From Chloroflexota bacterium (GTDB lineage: Bacteria; Chloroflexota; Anaerolineae; UBA1429): 19,385 bases of DNA. Where the stretch lies: assembly GCA_012513595.1 (NCBI GenBank), contig JAAZBY010000181.1, positions 1-19,385 on the forward strand, read 5' to 3'. Position 1 is the first letter of the stretch; the number at the start of each line of letters is the position of its first letter. A program made the position numbers and the translations under genes. Positions 1 through 7,378 of the stretch are shown piece after piece. The notes under the pieces were generated by a model. That model ran no database searches. It saw only the letters and a program-made list of their open reading frames with translations, and was not told the DNA's origin.

Positions 1-1
1 C

Positions 2-574
2 TTTCTGGTGGGCGGGATGGCCGGCGTGGCCGGCGGCTCGCTCGACGCGCTGCTCATGTTCGTCACCAACGTGATCCTGACGGTGCCCAGCTTCCCGATC
101 ATGATGGTGCTCTCTATGGTGGTCACCATCACCGACCCCTTCAGTTTCGCCTTGGTGCTGAGCATCTGGTCGTGGGCGGGGCTGGCCAGGGCCATCCGCT
201 CACAGATTCTGTCGCTCAAGAACAGGGAGTTCATCGAGGCCAGCCGCATCCTCGGGCTGGGGCTGCCCCACATCGTCTTCCGCGAGATGCTGCCCAACAT
301 GGCCTCTTACGTCGCCTACCACTTTATCATGATCATGCGCGGCGCGGTGACGGCCAGCGTCGGCCTCATGGTCCTCGGGCTGGTGCCCTTCTCTGCCACC
401 CACTGGGGCATGATGCTGAACCTGGCCATGACGAGCACCGGCGCCGTGTACGGCTCCAGCGCCCTGATCTACTTTGTCACCCCGATCATGGGGATCATGT
501 TCTTCCAGATGGGCTGTCTCTTCTTCGCCAGCGGCATGGAAGAGGCGTTCAACCCCCGGCTGAGGACACGGTGA
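2..574 (+). CDS. ABC transporter permease, DppC/OppC type (5' end cut off by window)
   Basis: This is the inner-membrane permease of a peptide- or oligosaccharide-type ABC importer, forming half of the translocation channel with a second permease that lies outside the window. The reading frame is open from base 2, so the N-terminal part is missing; the GTG at base 8 is an internal codon, not a supported start. Visible features are a GGSLDALLMF stretch typical of the DppC loop, about four hydrophobic segments, and the EAA loop (EASRILGLGLP...LPN, about residues 77-97 counted from base 8) that docks onto the ATPases. The protein ends with the usual short basic tail (NPRLRTR). The stop is 1 bp before the ATG of the first ATPase gene, so the genes are co-transcribed. 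The substrate cannot be told from this sequence: relatives carry dipeptides, oligopeptides or cello-oligosaccharides. Confidence 0.9.
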   Translation, partial: FLVGGMAGVAGGSLDALLMFVTNVILTVPSFPIMMVLSMVVTITDPFSFALVLSIWSWAGLARAIRSQILSLKNREFIEASRILGLGLPHIVFREMLPNMASYVAYHFIMIMRGAVTASVGLMVLGLVPFSATHWGMMLNLAMTSTGAVYGSSALIYFVTPIMGIMFFQMGCLFFASGMEEAFNPRLRTR

Positions 575-575
575 T

Positions 576-1568
576 ATGAGTGACGCCACAGACCACATCC
601 TGGAGATAGAGAACGTCAGCGTCGAGTTTCGCCTGCCGCAGCGCGTCTTGCGCGCGGTGGACGACGTCTCGCTCAGCGTCCGCCGGGGCGAGATCCTGGG
701 GATCGTGGGCGAAAGCGGCAGCGGGAAGTCAACCCTCTCCTCCACGATACTGAACCATGTGTCGGTACCCGGGCACATCACCGCTGGCCGTGTGCTCTAC
801 GAGGGGCGCAACATCCTGGCAATGCCGGAGGAGGAGCTTCGCCAGTACCGCTGGCGCGACGTGGCCACCGTCTTCCAGGCGGCGCAGAACTCCCTCAACC
901 CGGTCCTCCGGATCCGGGAGCAGTTCATGGACACGGCCGCCGCGCACGACGAGTTCCCGGAGAGCAAGGTCCTGGCCAAGGCGCGTGACTTGTTGCAGTT
1001 CGTTCGCCTCGAGCCCGACCAGGTTCTCGATGCCTACCCGCACCAGCTGAGCGGCGGCATGAAGCAGCGCACCATTCTCGCGTTGAGCCTGCTCCTCGAT
1101 CCCAAGATCCTGGTGCTCGACGAGCCCACCACGGCCCTCGACGTGATCACCCAGGCGTACGTGATGAACATCCTCCGCAGTGTGCACCAGGAATTGGAGA
1201 TCACCATGATCTTCCTGACCCATGACGTGTGTATCATGGGCAAGATAGCCGACCGCATCGCCGTGATGTATGCGGGGCAGGTCGTCGAGGTGGGCTCGGT
1301 GTTCGACGTGTTCTACACCCCCCTGCACCCTTACACGCGCGGTTTGATCAACGCCGCCCCGTCGCTCACCGACGACGTCACCCAGCGCCGGGCCATCCCC
1401 GGGTCACCACCTGACCTGACCGATCTTCCCAGCGGATGTCGCTTTGGTCCGCGCTGCGCCTTTTGTCGCGATGGAGACTGCGACGGGAGTGAGCGGGGCG
1501 AGCTGGTGGAGGTGGAGGAGGGGCACTTTACCATCTGCTGCCGCTGGCAGAACATGAGGGCACAGTAA
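576..1568 (+). CDS. ABC importer ATP-binding protein, DppD/OppD type
   Basis: First of the two cytoplasmic ATPases that power the importer (330 aa, normal for the family). Walker A GESGSGKST lies at residues 45-53, the Q-loop near Gln101, the signature LSGGMKQR at 158-165, Walker B ILVLDE at 178-183 and the switch His at 216. The C-terminal oligopeptide extension is present, with HPY at 251-253. A Cys cluster (C288, C294, C297, C302, C321, C322) corresponds to the region reported to bind an iron-sulfur cluster in some DppD proteins; whether one binds here is inference. The ATG sits 1 bp after the permease stop, with a purine-rich TGAGGA about 10 bp upstream. It is followed after one base by the second ATPase gene, so permease, DppD-like and DppF-like genes form one operon. 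All ATP-binding motifs look intact. Confidence 0.93.
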   Translation: MSDATDHILEIENVSVEFRLPQRVLRAVDDVSLSVRRGEILGIVGESGSGKSTLSSTILNHVSVPGHITAGRVLYEGRNILAMPEEELRQYRWRDVATVFQAAQNSLNPVLRIREQFMDTAAAHDEFPESKVLAKARDLLQFVRLEPDQVLDAYPHQLSGGMKQRTILALSLLLDPKILVLDEPTTALDVITQAYVMNILRSVHQELEITMIFLTHDVCIMGKIADRIAVMYAGQVVEVGSVFDVFYTPLHPYTRGLINAAPSLTDDVTQRRAIPGSPPDLTDLPSGCRFGPRCAFCRDGDCDGSERGELVEVEEGHFTICCRWQNMRAQ

Positions 1569-1569
1569 G

Positions 1570-2595
1570 ATGCAACCACCCCTGCTAGAGACCGAGAACC
1601 TCCGTATGCAGTTCAAGAGCGGCCGGGGCCTGTTGCGCAGGAAGGCTACCGTCAATGCCGTGGACGGCGTCAACATCCGTCTGGACTCGGGCGAAATCTT
1701 GGCCGTGGTGGGCGAGAGCGGCTGCGGCAAGACCACGCTCGGGCGGCTGGTGGTGGGGCTGCTCCGGCCAACCAGCGGCACCATCCGCTTCAAGGGTAAC
1801 GACATCCACGCGCTGCGGGGCGAGGCCCGGGCCGCCTACCGCAAGGGCGTCCAGATGGTCCATCAGGATTCCTACGCCGCGTTGAACCCAGCGCGCTCTA
1901 TCTTTCAGTCGCTGAGCGTGCCCCTTCTGCATCACAAATTGGTCCGGAACAAGGCCGCTGCCCGCGCGCGCCTTGAGGAGCTGCTGACCCTCGTGGGGCT
2001 AGTGCCACCCGACCAGTTCTTGGACAAGTTCCCCCACCAACTGAGCGGCGGCCAGCGGCAGAGGTTGCTCCTGGCCAGGGCCCTCTCGGTGCAGCCCGAC
2101 CTCATCGTGGCTGACGAGCCGGTCTCGATGGTGGACGTGTCGCTGCGCATCTCCCTCTTGGACCTGATGAGTGAGATGAACCGGCGCTTCAACATCGCCT
2201 TCATCTATATCACCCATGACCTGGCCACAGCCCGCTATATCGCCGCGCACGGGCGCATCGCCGTGATGTACCCCGGCAAGGTGGTGGAGACGGGCAACCT
2301 GAACACCGTCCTGGCGCGGCCGCGCCATCCGTACTTGCAGGCGCTGCTGGCAGCGGTGCCGATCCCCGACCCGCGCGTGGCGCGGGCCATGAAGGACCTC
2401 CCGCTCAAGAGCCTGGACATGCCCGACCCGACCAACCCGCCGCCCGGCTGCCGCTTTCATCCACGCTGCCTGTATGCCCAGGATGCCTGTTCGGAGCAGG
2501 AGCCTTGCCTGACCGCTCTCGACGGGGAGATGGTCGCCTGCCACTATGCCGAGACGGTGCCCCAATGGGAATGGGAATCAGTATCTGCCGTATAG
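1570..2595 (+). CDS. ABC importer ATP-binding protein, DppF/OppF type
   Basis: Second ATPase of the importer (341 aa), expected to dimerise with the DppD-like protein and couple ATP hydrolysis to transport. Walker A GESGCGKTT is at residues 48-56, signature LSGGQRQR at 158-165, Walker B LIVADE at 178-183 and the switch His at 216. The C-terminal oligopeptide extension has HPY at 253-255 and a Cys pattern (C294, C300, C307, C313, C324) like that of other DppF-type proteins. The D-loop reads SMVDVSLR, as in this family. The gene starts 1 bp after the preceding stop, with GAGGG about 10 bp upstream as a ribosome site inside the previous gene. Its last 31 bp overlap the proposed start of a small membrane protein. 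No disruption is seen. Confidence 0.93.
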   Translation: MQPPLLETENLRMQFKSGRGLLRRKATVNAVDGVNIRLDSGEILAVVGESGCGKTTLGRLVVGLLRPTSGTIRFKGNDIHALRGEARAAYRKGVQMVHQDSYAALNPARSIFQSLSVPLLHHKLVRNKAAARARLEELLTLVGLVPPDQFLDKFPHQLSGGQRQRLLLARALSVQPDLIVADEPVSMVDVSLRISLLDLMSEMNRRFNIAFIYITHDLATARYIAAHGRIAVMYPGKVVETGNLNTVLARPRHPYLQALLAAVPIPDPRVARAMKDLPLKSLDMPDPTNPPPGCRFHPRCLYAQDACSEQEPCLTALDGEMVACHYAETVPQWEWESVSAV

Positions 2596-2765
2596 TACTG
2601 GGGTTGTCGCTGCTGCTCCTGGTCCTCAGCATCCTGGCGCTGGCGACCCTGGGGACCAACGCCGCTGGGTTCGTGCCCGCCCTGTTCAGCCTGATACTGA
2701 ACGGGCTGACGGCGACCGGGGCAGGGGTATGTATCTATCGTCTGTCGCGGAGAAAGGGGCGCTGA
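2565..2765 (+). CDS. Small two-helix membrane protein, hypothetical
   Basis: A possible 66-residue membrane protein that I do not recognise. The start is taken as the ATG at 2565 (an alternative ATG is two codons on, at 2571), inside the end of the DppF-like gene in another frame. From there the protein is almost entirely two hydrophobic segments, about residues 7-28 and 34-58, followed by a basic tail (YRLSRRKGR), which suggests both ends face the cytoplasm. Third codon positions are G/C rich as in the neighbours, and the hydrophobic pattern continues well past the end of the overlap, which argues that this is not merely a shadow frame. No strong ribosome site is visible, so translation would probably be coupled to that of the ATPase gene. 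Function unknown; it could be an accessory of the importer or unrelated. Confidence 0.5.
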   Translation: MGMGISICRIVLGLSLLLLVLSILALATLGTNAAGFVPALFSLILNGLTATGAGVCIYRLSRRKGR

Positions 2766-2812
2766 CCCGGGGAGGCGCCCAGCCCGCGCCGCGCCTGCCA
2801 TGAGGTGACTGA

Positions 2813-3352
2813 TTGAACATCCGCACCGTCGCCATCGGCTCCACCAACCGCGCCAAGGTCCGCGCCGTCCACCAGGTGATCTCCCGCGTCTGGCCGGAGG
2901 CCGCCTGCCTGCCCGTGGCCGTCGACTCGGGCGTGGCCGAGATGCCGATGTCTGACCAGGAGGCTGTCCGCGGGGCTCGCCTGCGCGCGGCCCGCGCCCG
3001 CCAGGCCTGCGACGCCGACCTGGGCGTCGGGCTGGAGGGCTCCGTAGCGGAGATGCCCGAGGGGATGTACCTCACCAACTGGGTGGCCGTCGTCGACCGG
3101 CAGGGGTACACCGGCCTGGCCAGCGGGGCGCGGCTGCTCCTGCCGGAGGCCATCGCCGCGCAGGTGCGCGGCGGCGCGGAGCTAGGGCCCGTGATCGACC
3201 ATTACTCGGGAGAGCACGACACCCGCCAGCGGCAGGGCGCCATGGGCTTCCTCACCAGGGGGCTGCTCCCCCGCGACGGGGCCTTTGGCGCTGCGGTGGC
3301 CTGCGCGCTGGCGCCCTTCCTGCGCCCAGAGTTGTACGGCCGGACCTCCTGA
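2813..3352 (+). CDS. DUF84 family inosine/xanthosine triphosphatase (YjjX-like)
   Basis: Predicted cytoplasmic house-cleaning phosphatase that removes non-canonical purine nucleotides (ITP/XTP) so they are not built into nucleic acids; this role is known for the YjjX/DUF84 family and inferred here. The 179-residue length is typical. Visible landmarks are the N-terminal GSTNRAKV nucleotide-binding motif (residues 9-16), DSGV at 38-41, the MPMSDQEAVRGARLRA stretch at 44-59 and DLGVGLEGSV at 69-78. The start is a TTG at 2813, chosen because the strand runs directly into the conserved IRTVAIGSTN and because GAGGTGA lies at 2802-2808 just upstream. The gene is separated from the small membrane protein by 47 bp and may read through from the importer operon. 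It converges on the histidine kinase gene with only 27 bp between them. Confidence 0.85.
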   Translation: MNIRTVAIGSTNRAKVRAVHQVISRVWPEAACLPVAVDSGVAEMPMSDQEAVRGARLRAARARQACDADLGVGLEGSVAEMPEGMYLTNWVAVVDRQGYTGLASGARLLLPEAIAAQVRGGAELGPVIDHYSGEHDTRQRQGAMGFLTRGLLPRDGAFGAAVACALAPFLRPELYGRTS

Positions 3353-3379
3353 GCCAGAGGGGTAGGCGCCCCCCCGCCC

Positions 3380-4975
3380 TCACGCGCGGAGAGCCTCCCC
3401 TTCCGCCTCGAACGCCTCATCGGCACCAGCGACCTCGCGCGCCGGCAGCCGCACGGTAAAGCGCGTGCCGACCCCGAGGCTGCTCTCCACGCTGATGCTC
3501 CCGCCCAGCGCCTCTGCGATCATCCGACAGATCACCAGACCCAGACCGGCGCCCTCGCCGCGACCCTTGCGGCGCCGGGTGGTGTGGAACCGGTAGAAGG
3601 CCTGGGTCACCTCTTGGGGCCCCATCCCTATGCCGGTATCGGCTACCTCCAGCAGGATATCCTCGTCCTCGCGGCGGAGCGACACCGTCACCCGCCCACC
3701 CGTATCGGTGAAGGCGATGGCGTTCGACACCAGGTTCACCAGCACCTGTTCCAGCGCCTCGGCGTTCCACAGGTAGCGGGGCAGCCCGGTCGTGCAGTGC
3801 GCCTCCAGGGTCACGCCCTTCTCGGCGGCCAGCGGGTGGAAGGCGGCCATGGCTTCCTCGATCACCTGGGCCGCGTCCACCGGCTCGGGGCTCAAGGCGT
3901 AACCCCCTGCCTCGAGGCGGGCATAGTCCAGCAGGCTGTTGGCCAAATGGGCCTGCCGGGCCACCTGCGACTCGATGATCGCCAGGTACTCGGCCTCCGC
4001 CGCGTCCGGCTCGACCTGGCCCTGGAGCAGCCGCACCAAGGTGCGAATGGTCGTCAGGGGAGTGCGTAGCTCGTGCGAGGCGTAGGCCACAAAGTCGGCC
4101 TTCAGGCGCTCCAGCTGGGTCTGCTCGGTGACGTCCGAGGCCACGTAGAGCGTGGCGCCGCCGAACTCGCGGCCCACTGGCAGCGCCGAAGACGCCACCC
4201 GCAGCGTTCGCCCCTGGTGCTCGATGAGGCGCTGCGCCCCTTCTGCCTGCCCCGGGCTCCCCGCGGCCAGCCAGGCAGGGGCCGGTCGACCCTCCTCGGC
4301 ATGAAGGATCTGGCGCGCCGCGCGGTTGGCCTGCACTGTGCGGCCCGCTTCATCGGCCAGGATGACCGCCTCACGCATGTGGGCGAGGATGCCCGAGAGA
4401 AGGTTCCGCTCCCGTTGCAGCTGGGCGTTGCGCAGATCCAGATCCTCGCGGTTGGTCTCCACCTCACGCACTACCAGCCACACCAGCAGCACCACGAACA
4501 CGAGATAGGGGTAGGCCAACACCAGCGCCTGGGGGGAACCGTTGGGGGCCAGCAGGCGCTCCTGAGGCGCCCAGCCGAGCCATTGGGCCCTCAGCAGGGC
4601 GGCGATGCACAGGCCGGTCCAGAAGGTCAGCACCGGAATGGCTCGGCGGCCGACCATCAAACCCCCGACAATGATCGGCCAGCAGTAGGCCAACAGGAAG
4701 GCCCAGCCGTCGGGCCCCTGCAGCCAGATCAGCAGGCTGATCAGCAGGATCTCACTGCAGAAGGTCACCCAGCCAAGCCCCGCGTGGCCACGCAGGCGCC
4801 CCGCCAGCCCGTAAGCGCCGTTGGCCACCAACTGCAGCACCGCCAGGCCAAAGAGGGGCCGCACCGCCCCAGTCGGCACCCCGTTGAGGATCAGCAGCAG
4901 CACCACCAGCACCGCTGCGAGCATGGTCCGCCCCAGCACAAAGGGCCGCCACAGCCCAGACCGGGCATCCGCCAC
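3380..4975 (-). CDS. Membrane-bound PAS-domain sensor histidine kinase
   Basis: Sensor kinase of a two-component system (531 aa) that should autophosphorylate on His and pass phosphate to a response regulator. The N-terminal 170 residues form about five or six membrane helices with almost no extracytoplasmic domain, so it probably senses the membrane or an internal signal. A short coiled region (about 172-195) leads to a PAS-like domain (about 190-285). The dimerisation domain has the H-box SHELRTPLTT with His301. The ATPase core has N-box NLVSNA (Asn414/Asn418), DTGIGMG at 446-452 and GLGL at 477-480, all intact. The GTG start at 4975 lies 3 bp after the response regulator stop, with GAAGGGA upstream inside that gene, so translation is coupled. 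The signal is unknown. The C-terminal tail (515-531) is acidic and probably unstructured. Confidence 0.92.
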   Translation of the reverse strand: MADARSGLWRPFVLGRTMLAAVLVVLLLILNGVPTGAVRPLFGLAVLQLVANGAYGLAGRLRGHAGLGWVTFCSEILLISLLIWLQGPDGWAFLLAYCWPIIVGGLMVGRRAIPVLTFWTGLCIAALLRAQWLGWAPQERLLAPNGSPQALVLAYPYLVFVVLLVWLVVREVETNREDLDLRNAQLQRERNLLSGILAHMREAVILADEAGRTVQANRAARQILHAEEGRPAPAWLAAGSPGQAEGAQRLIEHQGRTLRVASSALPVGREFGGATLYVASDVTEQTQLERLKADFVAYASHELRTPLTTIRTLVRLLQGQVEPDAAEAEYLAIIESQVARQAHLANSLLDYARLEAGGYALSPEPVDAAQVIEEAMAAFHPLAAEKGVTLEAHCTTGLPRYLWNAEALEQVLVNLVSNAIAFTDTGGRVTVSLRREDEDILLEVADTGIGMGPQEVTQAFYRFHTTRRRKGRGEGAGLGLVICRMIAEALGGSISVESSLGVGTRFTVRLPAREVAGADEAFEAEGEALRA

Positions 4976-4978
4976 GGC

Positions 4979-6046
4979 TCAGTCCCTTCTGCCCACGTGC
5001 TTGGCCACGCGCCCGGGCAGCCACATCATCAGCACCAGCGCTCCGGTGGACGTCACGTCTGCATCGAGCTGGCCGCCGTGCGCCCGTACCACGTGCCGGG
5101 CCCCCTCAAGCGCACGCCGCGAGGGGTCGTCAAGCGGCGGGCGCTCATCGGCGTCGGCTCTGCGCCCGCCGTCGGTGATCGAGATCTCCAGGCCACCCTC
5201 CCGCGAGCGGCGAGCGTGGATGCGCACCCGGCTCCCCCCCGGAGACTGGTCCACGGCTGCCTCCAAGAGGTCCGACAGGGCGCGTTGGAGGGCGTCCCCA
5301 TCTACGTTGCCACTCAAGAGGCCCCCACAGGCAATCTGCAGCTCCACGGATCGCGCACTGGCGCGCCGTGCGGCCGCTGCCGCGGCAGTGCGCACGATCG
5401 GCGCAATCCGTTGTGGCTCCCTGTTTATGGTCAGGGCCGGCAAAGCGTCATCGTCGGCCCAGGAGAGATCGCTGACCAGCGCCTCCAGCTCGCCGGCCCG
5501 GCGCAGCACGCTGTCCACCTGCTCCCGCGGCTCAGAGCGCCCTAGCGCGCCGACCTCGGTGCGCAGCGCGCCCAGCTCGCGGACGATCTCCGTCACCGGG
5601 TCACCGAGTTGCTCGGAAGCCTCGGCCAGCGCCCGGCTGCGTTCCGCCTGGGCCTTGCTGCGCTCCTGCTGGCGGGTGGCCTCCACGCGCGCCAGCACGG
5701 CGGCGATGCGGGCCTCCAGCTCCTCCGGGTCGAACGGCTTGACGATATAGTCGTCCGCGCCGGCACGCAGGCTGGCCAGGCGCTCCGAGTGTTCGCCCTT
5801 GGCCGTCAGGAACAGGAATGGCAGCGAGCCCCCCGTCAGCGTGCGCACGCGCCGATGGAACTCGTGCCCGTCCATCCCGTCCATCACCAGGTCAGAGACA
5901 ATCAGGTCGGGCGAAGACCCGATCAACACGGTCAGGGCCTCGGCCCCGCTGGAGGCGGTGTGCACCTCGTGTCCACAGTGCTTCAGGTACTCGCTCAGCG
6001 AGTACAGGAGCTGCGGGTCGTCGTCTACCACCAGGAGTCTGGCCAT
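4979..6046 (-). CDS. Response regulator with a degenerate histidine-kinase-like C-terminal half
   Basis: The first 115 residues are a standard receiver domain: acidic pocket DDD at 8-10, phospho-acceptor Asp52 in SDLVMDG, Thr81 and Lys103 in KPF. A coiled linker (about 115-145, rich in Glu, Arg, Ala and Gln) follows. Residues 146-200 resemble a kinase dimerisation helix pair but carry SEQLGDPVTEIV where an H-box would be, with no His. Residues 205-345 look like an ATPase fold: VDGDALQRALSDLLEAAVDQS replaces the N-box with Asp for Asn, SITDGG stands in for DTGxG, and GARHVVRAHGG matches the last helix. It therefore looks like a receiver fused to a pseudokinase, with no DNA-binding domain. It lies first in an operon with the intact kinase. 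The ATG at 6046 has only a weak purine stretch (AGAGG) upstream, and I could not assign its promoter confidently. Confidence 0.85.
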   Translation of the reverse strand: MARLLVVDDDPQLLYSLSEYLKHCGHEVHTASSGAEALTVLIGSSPDLIVSDLVMDGMDGHEFHRRVRTLTGGSLPFLFLTAKGEHSERLASLRAGADDYIVKPFDPEELEARIAAVLARVEATRQQERSKAQAERSRALAEASEQLGDPVTEIVRELGALRTEVGALGRSEPREQVDSVLRRAGELEALVSDLSWADDDALPALTINREPQRIAPIVRTAAAAAARRASARSVELQIACGGLLSGNVDGDALQRALSDLLEAAVDQSPGGSRVRIHARRSREGGLEISITDGGRRADADERPPLDDPSRRALEGARHVVRAHGGQLDADVTSTGALVLMMWLPGRVAKHVGRRD

Positions 6047-6148
6047 CTGCCGCTGCTAACCTCTGAACGCATCCGCCACGCAACCGCTTGGCGCACAATA
6101 CAACCAAACCAAGTATACCCGGCCGCACAATGAGCAAGTGTGGCAATG

Positions 6149-6176
6149 CGTAAAAACGGCGTAAACGGTCCGTAAA
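6149..6176 (+). promoter_or_regulatory. Three CGTAAA direct repeats with 11-bp period, candidate operator
   Basis: CGTAAA occurs at 6149-6154, 6160-6165 and 6171-6176, each start exactly 11 bp from the previous one. Spacing of one helical turn in direct orientation is the arrangement bound by tandem OmpR/PhoB-type regulators. The array ends 12 bp upstream of the expected -35 position of the dehydrogenase promoter, which is where an activator would sit. It also lies about 100 bp upstream of the response regulator gene on the other strand. No DNA-binding regulator is encoded in the window. The binding protein is unknown. Confidence 0.5.
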
Positions 6177-6188
6177 GGGCCGCCGCGC

Positions 6189-6217
6189 TGGCCGCGCTAC
6201 GTGGCGCCGTCTATAAT
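6189..6217 (+). promoter_or_regulatory. Promoter of the dehydrogenase gene: perfect -10, weak -35
   Basis: A perfect TATAAT lies at 6212-6217, about 48 bp before the ATG of the dehydrogenase gene. The -35 position with a 17-bp spacer reads TGGCCG (6189-6194), a poor match to TTGACA. A weak -35 beneath an upstream direct-repeat array suggests dependence on an activator. Assigned by pattern only. Confidence 0.55.
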
Positions 6218-6264
6218 GTTCCTGGAGCGTACTCGCCACACGTCGTTGCCGCACGGAGAGCGCC

Positions 6265-7359
6265 ATGGTCCAAGCCGCCGTAATGCCCGGGCCCGGGATG
6301 CCGATTGAAATACGCGAGTACCCTCGCCCTGTACTGAGCGAGGGCGCCGTCCTTTTGCGCACCATCTACAGCGAGGTCTGCGGTACCGACGTACACCTGC
6401 ACGCCGGCCACCTCTCCGGCGTGCCCTACCCCCTGATCCCCGGCCACGTCAACGTCGGCGAGATCGCCGAGATCTGCGGGCGCGCCGTCGACCTGAACGG
6501 CGACCCGCTGCGCGTCGGCCAGGTGGTGACCTTTCTGGACGTGCACGAGACCTGCGGGCACTGCTGGTTCTGCACCGTGGCCAAGGCCTCCACGCGCTGC
6601 CCACATCGGCGCGTCTACGGGATCACCTATTCCGCCAACGAGGGGCTGCTGGGGGGCTGGGCCGAGATGATCCTCCTCAAGCCGGGCGTCAAGATCCTGC
6701 CCCTCCCCGCCGACGTGCCCCCCGAGCGCTTTATCGGCGCCGGGTGCGGCCTGCCCACCGCCATGCACGCCCTGGAACGCGCCGAGGTCACCCTCGGCGA
6801 CACCGTCGTGGTGCAGGGCAGCGGACCCGTGGGGCTCAGCGTGGCCATCCTGGCCCAGCTGAGCGGCGCTACGGAGGTGATCGTCATCGGCGGGCCCCGT
6901 GAGCGGCTGGCCCAGGCAGCGCGCATCGGGGCCGACGCCACGTTCGACGTTGCCGCCACCAGCCCACAGGAGCGGCTCGAGGCCGTCCTGGCGCGCACCC
7001 ACGGCCGCGGCGCCGACGTCACCATCGAGGCGACCGGTAACCCCGCCGCGGTGAACGAGGGCCTGGCCCTCACCCGCGATGCCGGCCGCTACGTGATCGT
7101 CGGCCAGTACACCGACGTGGGTGACATCCAGATCAACCCCCACCGTGACATCAACAAGAAGCACCTGGATATCCGCGGGACCTGGGGGAGCGACTTTTCC
7201 CACTTTTGGCGCGGCCTGCGCGTGTTGGCCAAGCACGGTGACCGCTTCCGCTGGGAAGAGTTTGTCTCCGGGCGTTACAGCCTCGCCGAGGCCGGCCAGG
7301 CTCTGGACGACGTCCGCTCGCAGCGCGCCGTGAAGGCTATCATCGCCCCCCGCAAGTAG
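6265..7359 (+). CDS. Zinc-type medium-chain dehydrogenase (MDR superfamily)
   Basis: Predicted NAD(P)-dependent alcohol or polyol dehydrogenase (364 aa); the substrate cannot be assigned. The N-terminal catalytic domain has the zinc ligand Cys39 in CGTDVHL and Gly60-His61. The usual GHE triad reads GHV here, so the conserved Glu is Val62. The structural zinc loop is present as C97, C100, C103 and C112, with eight rather than the usual seven residues before the last Cys. The Rossmann motif GSGPVG is at 185-190, followed by an IGG turn (208-210) instead of a clear acidic residue, so cofactor preference is uncertain. The C-terminal part returns to the catalytic fold. ATG at 6265 follows GGAGAG at 6255-6260. 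The DUF4062-like gene begins 19 bp after its stop, so the two are probably one transcript. Confidence 0.88.
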   Translation: MVQAAVMPGPGMPIEIREYPRPVLSEGAVLLRTIYSEVCGTDVHLHAGHLSGVPYPLIPGHVNVGEIAEICGRAVDLNGDPLRVGQVVTFLDVHETCGHCWFCTVAKASTRCPHRRVYGITYSANEGLLGGWAEMILLKPGVKILPLPADVPPERFIGAGCGLPTAMHALERAEVTLGDTVVVQGSGPVGLSVAILAQLSGATEVIVIGGPRERLAQAARIGADATFDVAATSPQERLEAVLARTHGRGADVTIEATGNPAAVNEGLALTRDAGRYVIVGQYTDVGDIQINPHRDINKKHLDIRGTWGSDFSHFWRGLRVLAKHGDRFRWEEFVSGRYSLAEAGQALDDVRSQRAVKAIIAPRK

Positions 7360-7378
7360 GCCACGGGAAGAGAACGCT

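Noticed and set aside
3353..3379. A terminator hairpin (GGGG TAGGCG CCCC) between the convergent YjjX-like and kinase genes
   Set aside because: The stem has only 4 bp within a run of Cs and no T-tract, so chance pairing is likely in this composition.
4073..5545. A 490-codon open frame on the plus strand opposite the kinase and regulator genes
   Set aside because: It spans the junction of two real genes on the other strand and is rich in His, Gln, Pro and Arg, a typical GC-rich antisense shadow with no recognisable domain.
6112..6140. A promoter for the response regulator operon using TATACT (minus strand, 6117-6112)
   Set aside because: The -10 resembles consensus, but the only decent upstream box, TTGCTC, is 14 bp away, which is too close, and the 17-bp position reads CACTTG. 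It is too weak to list as a feature.
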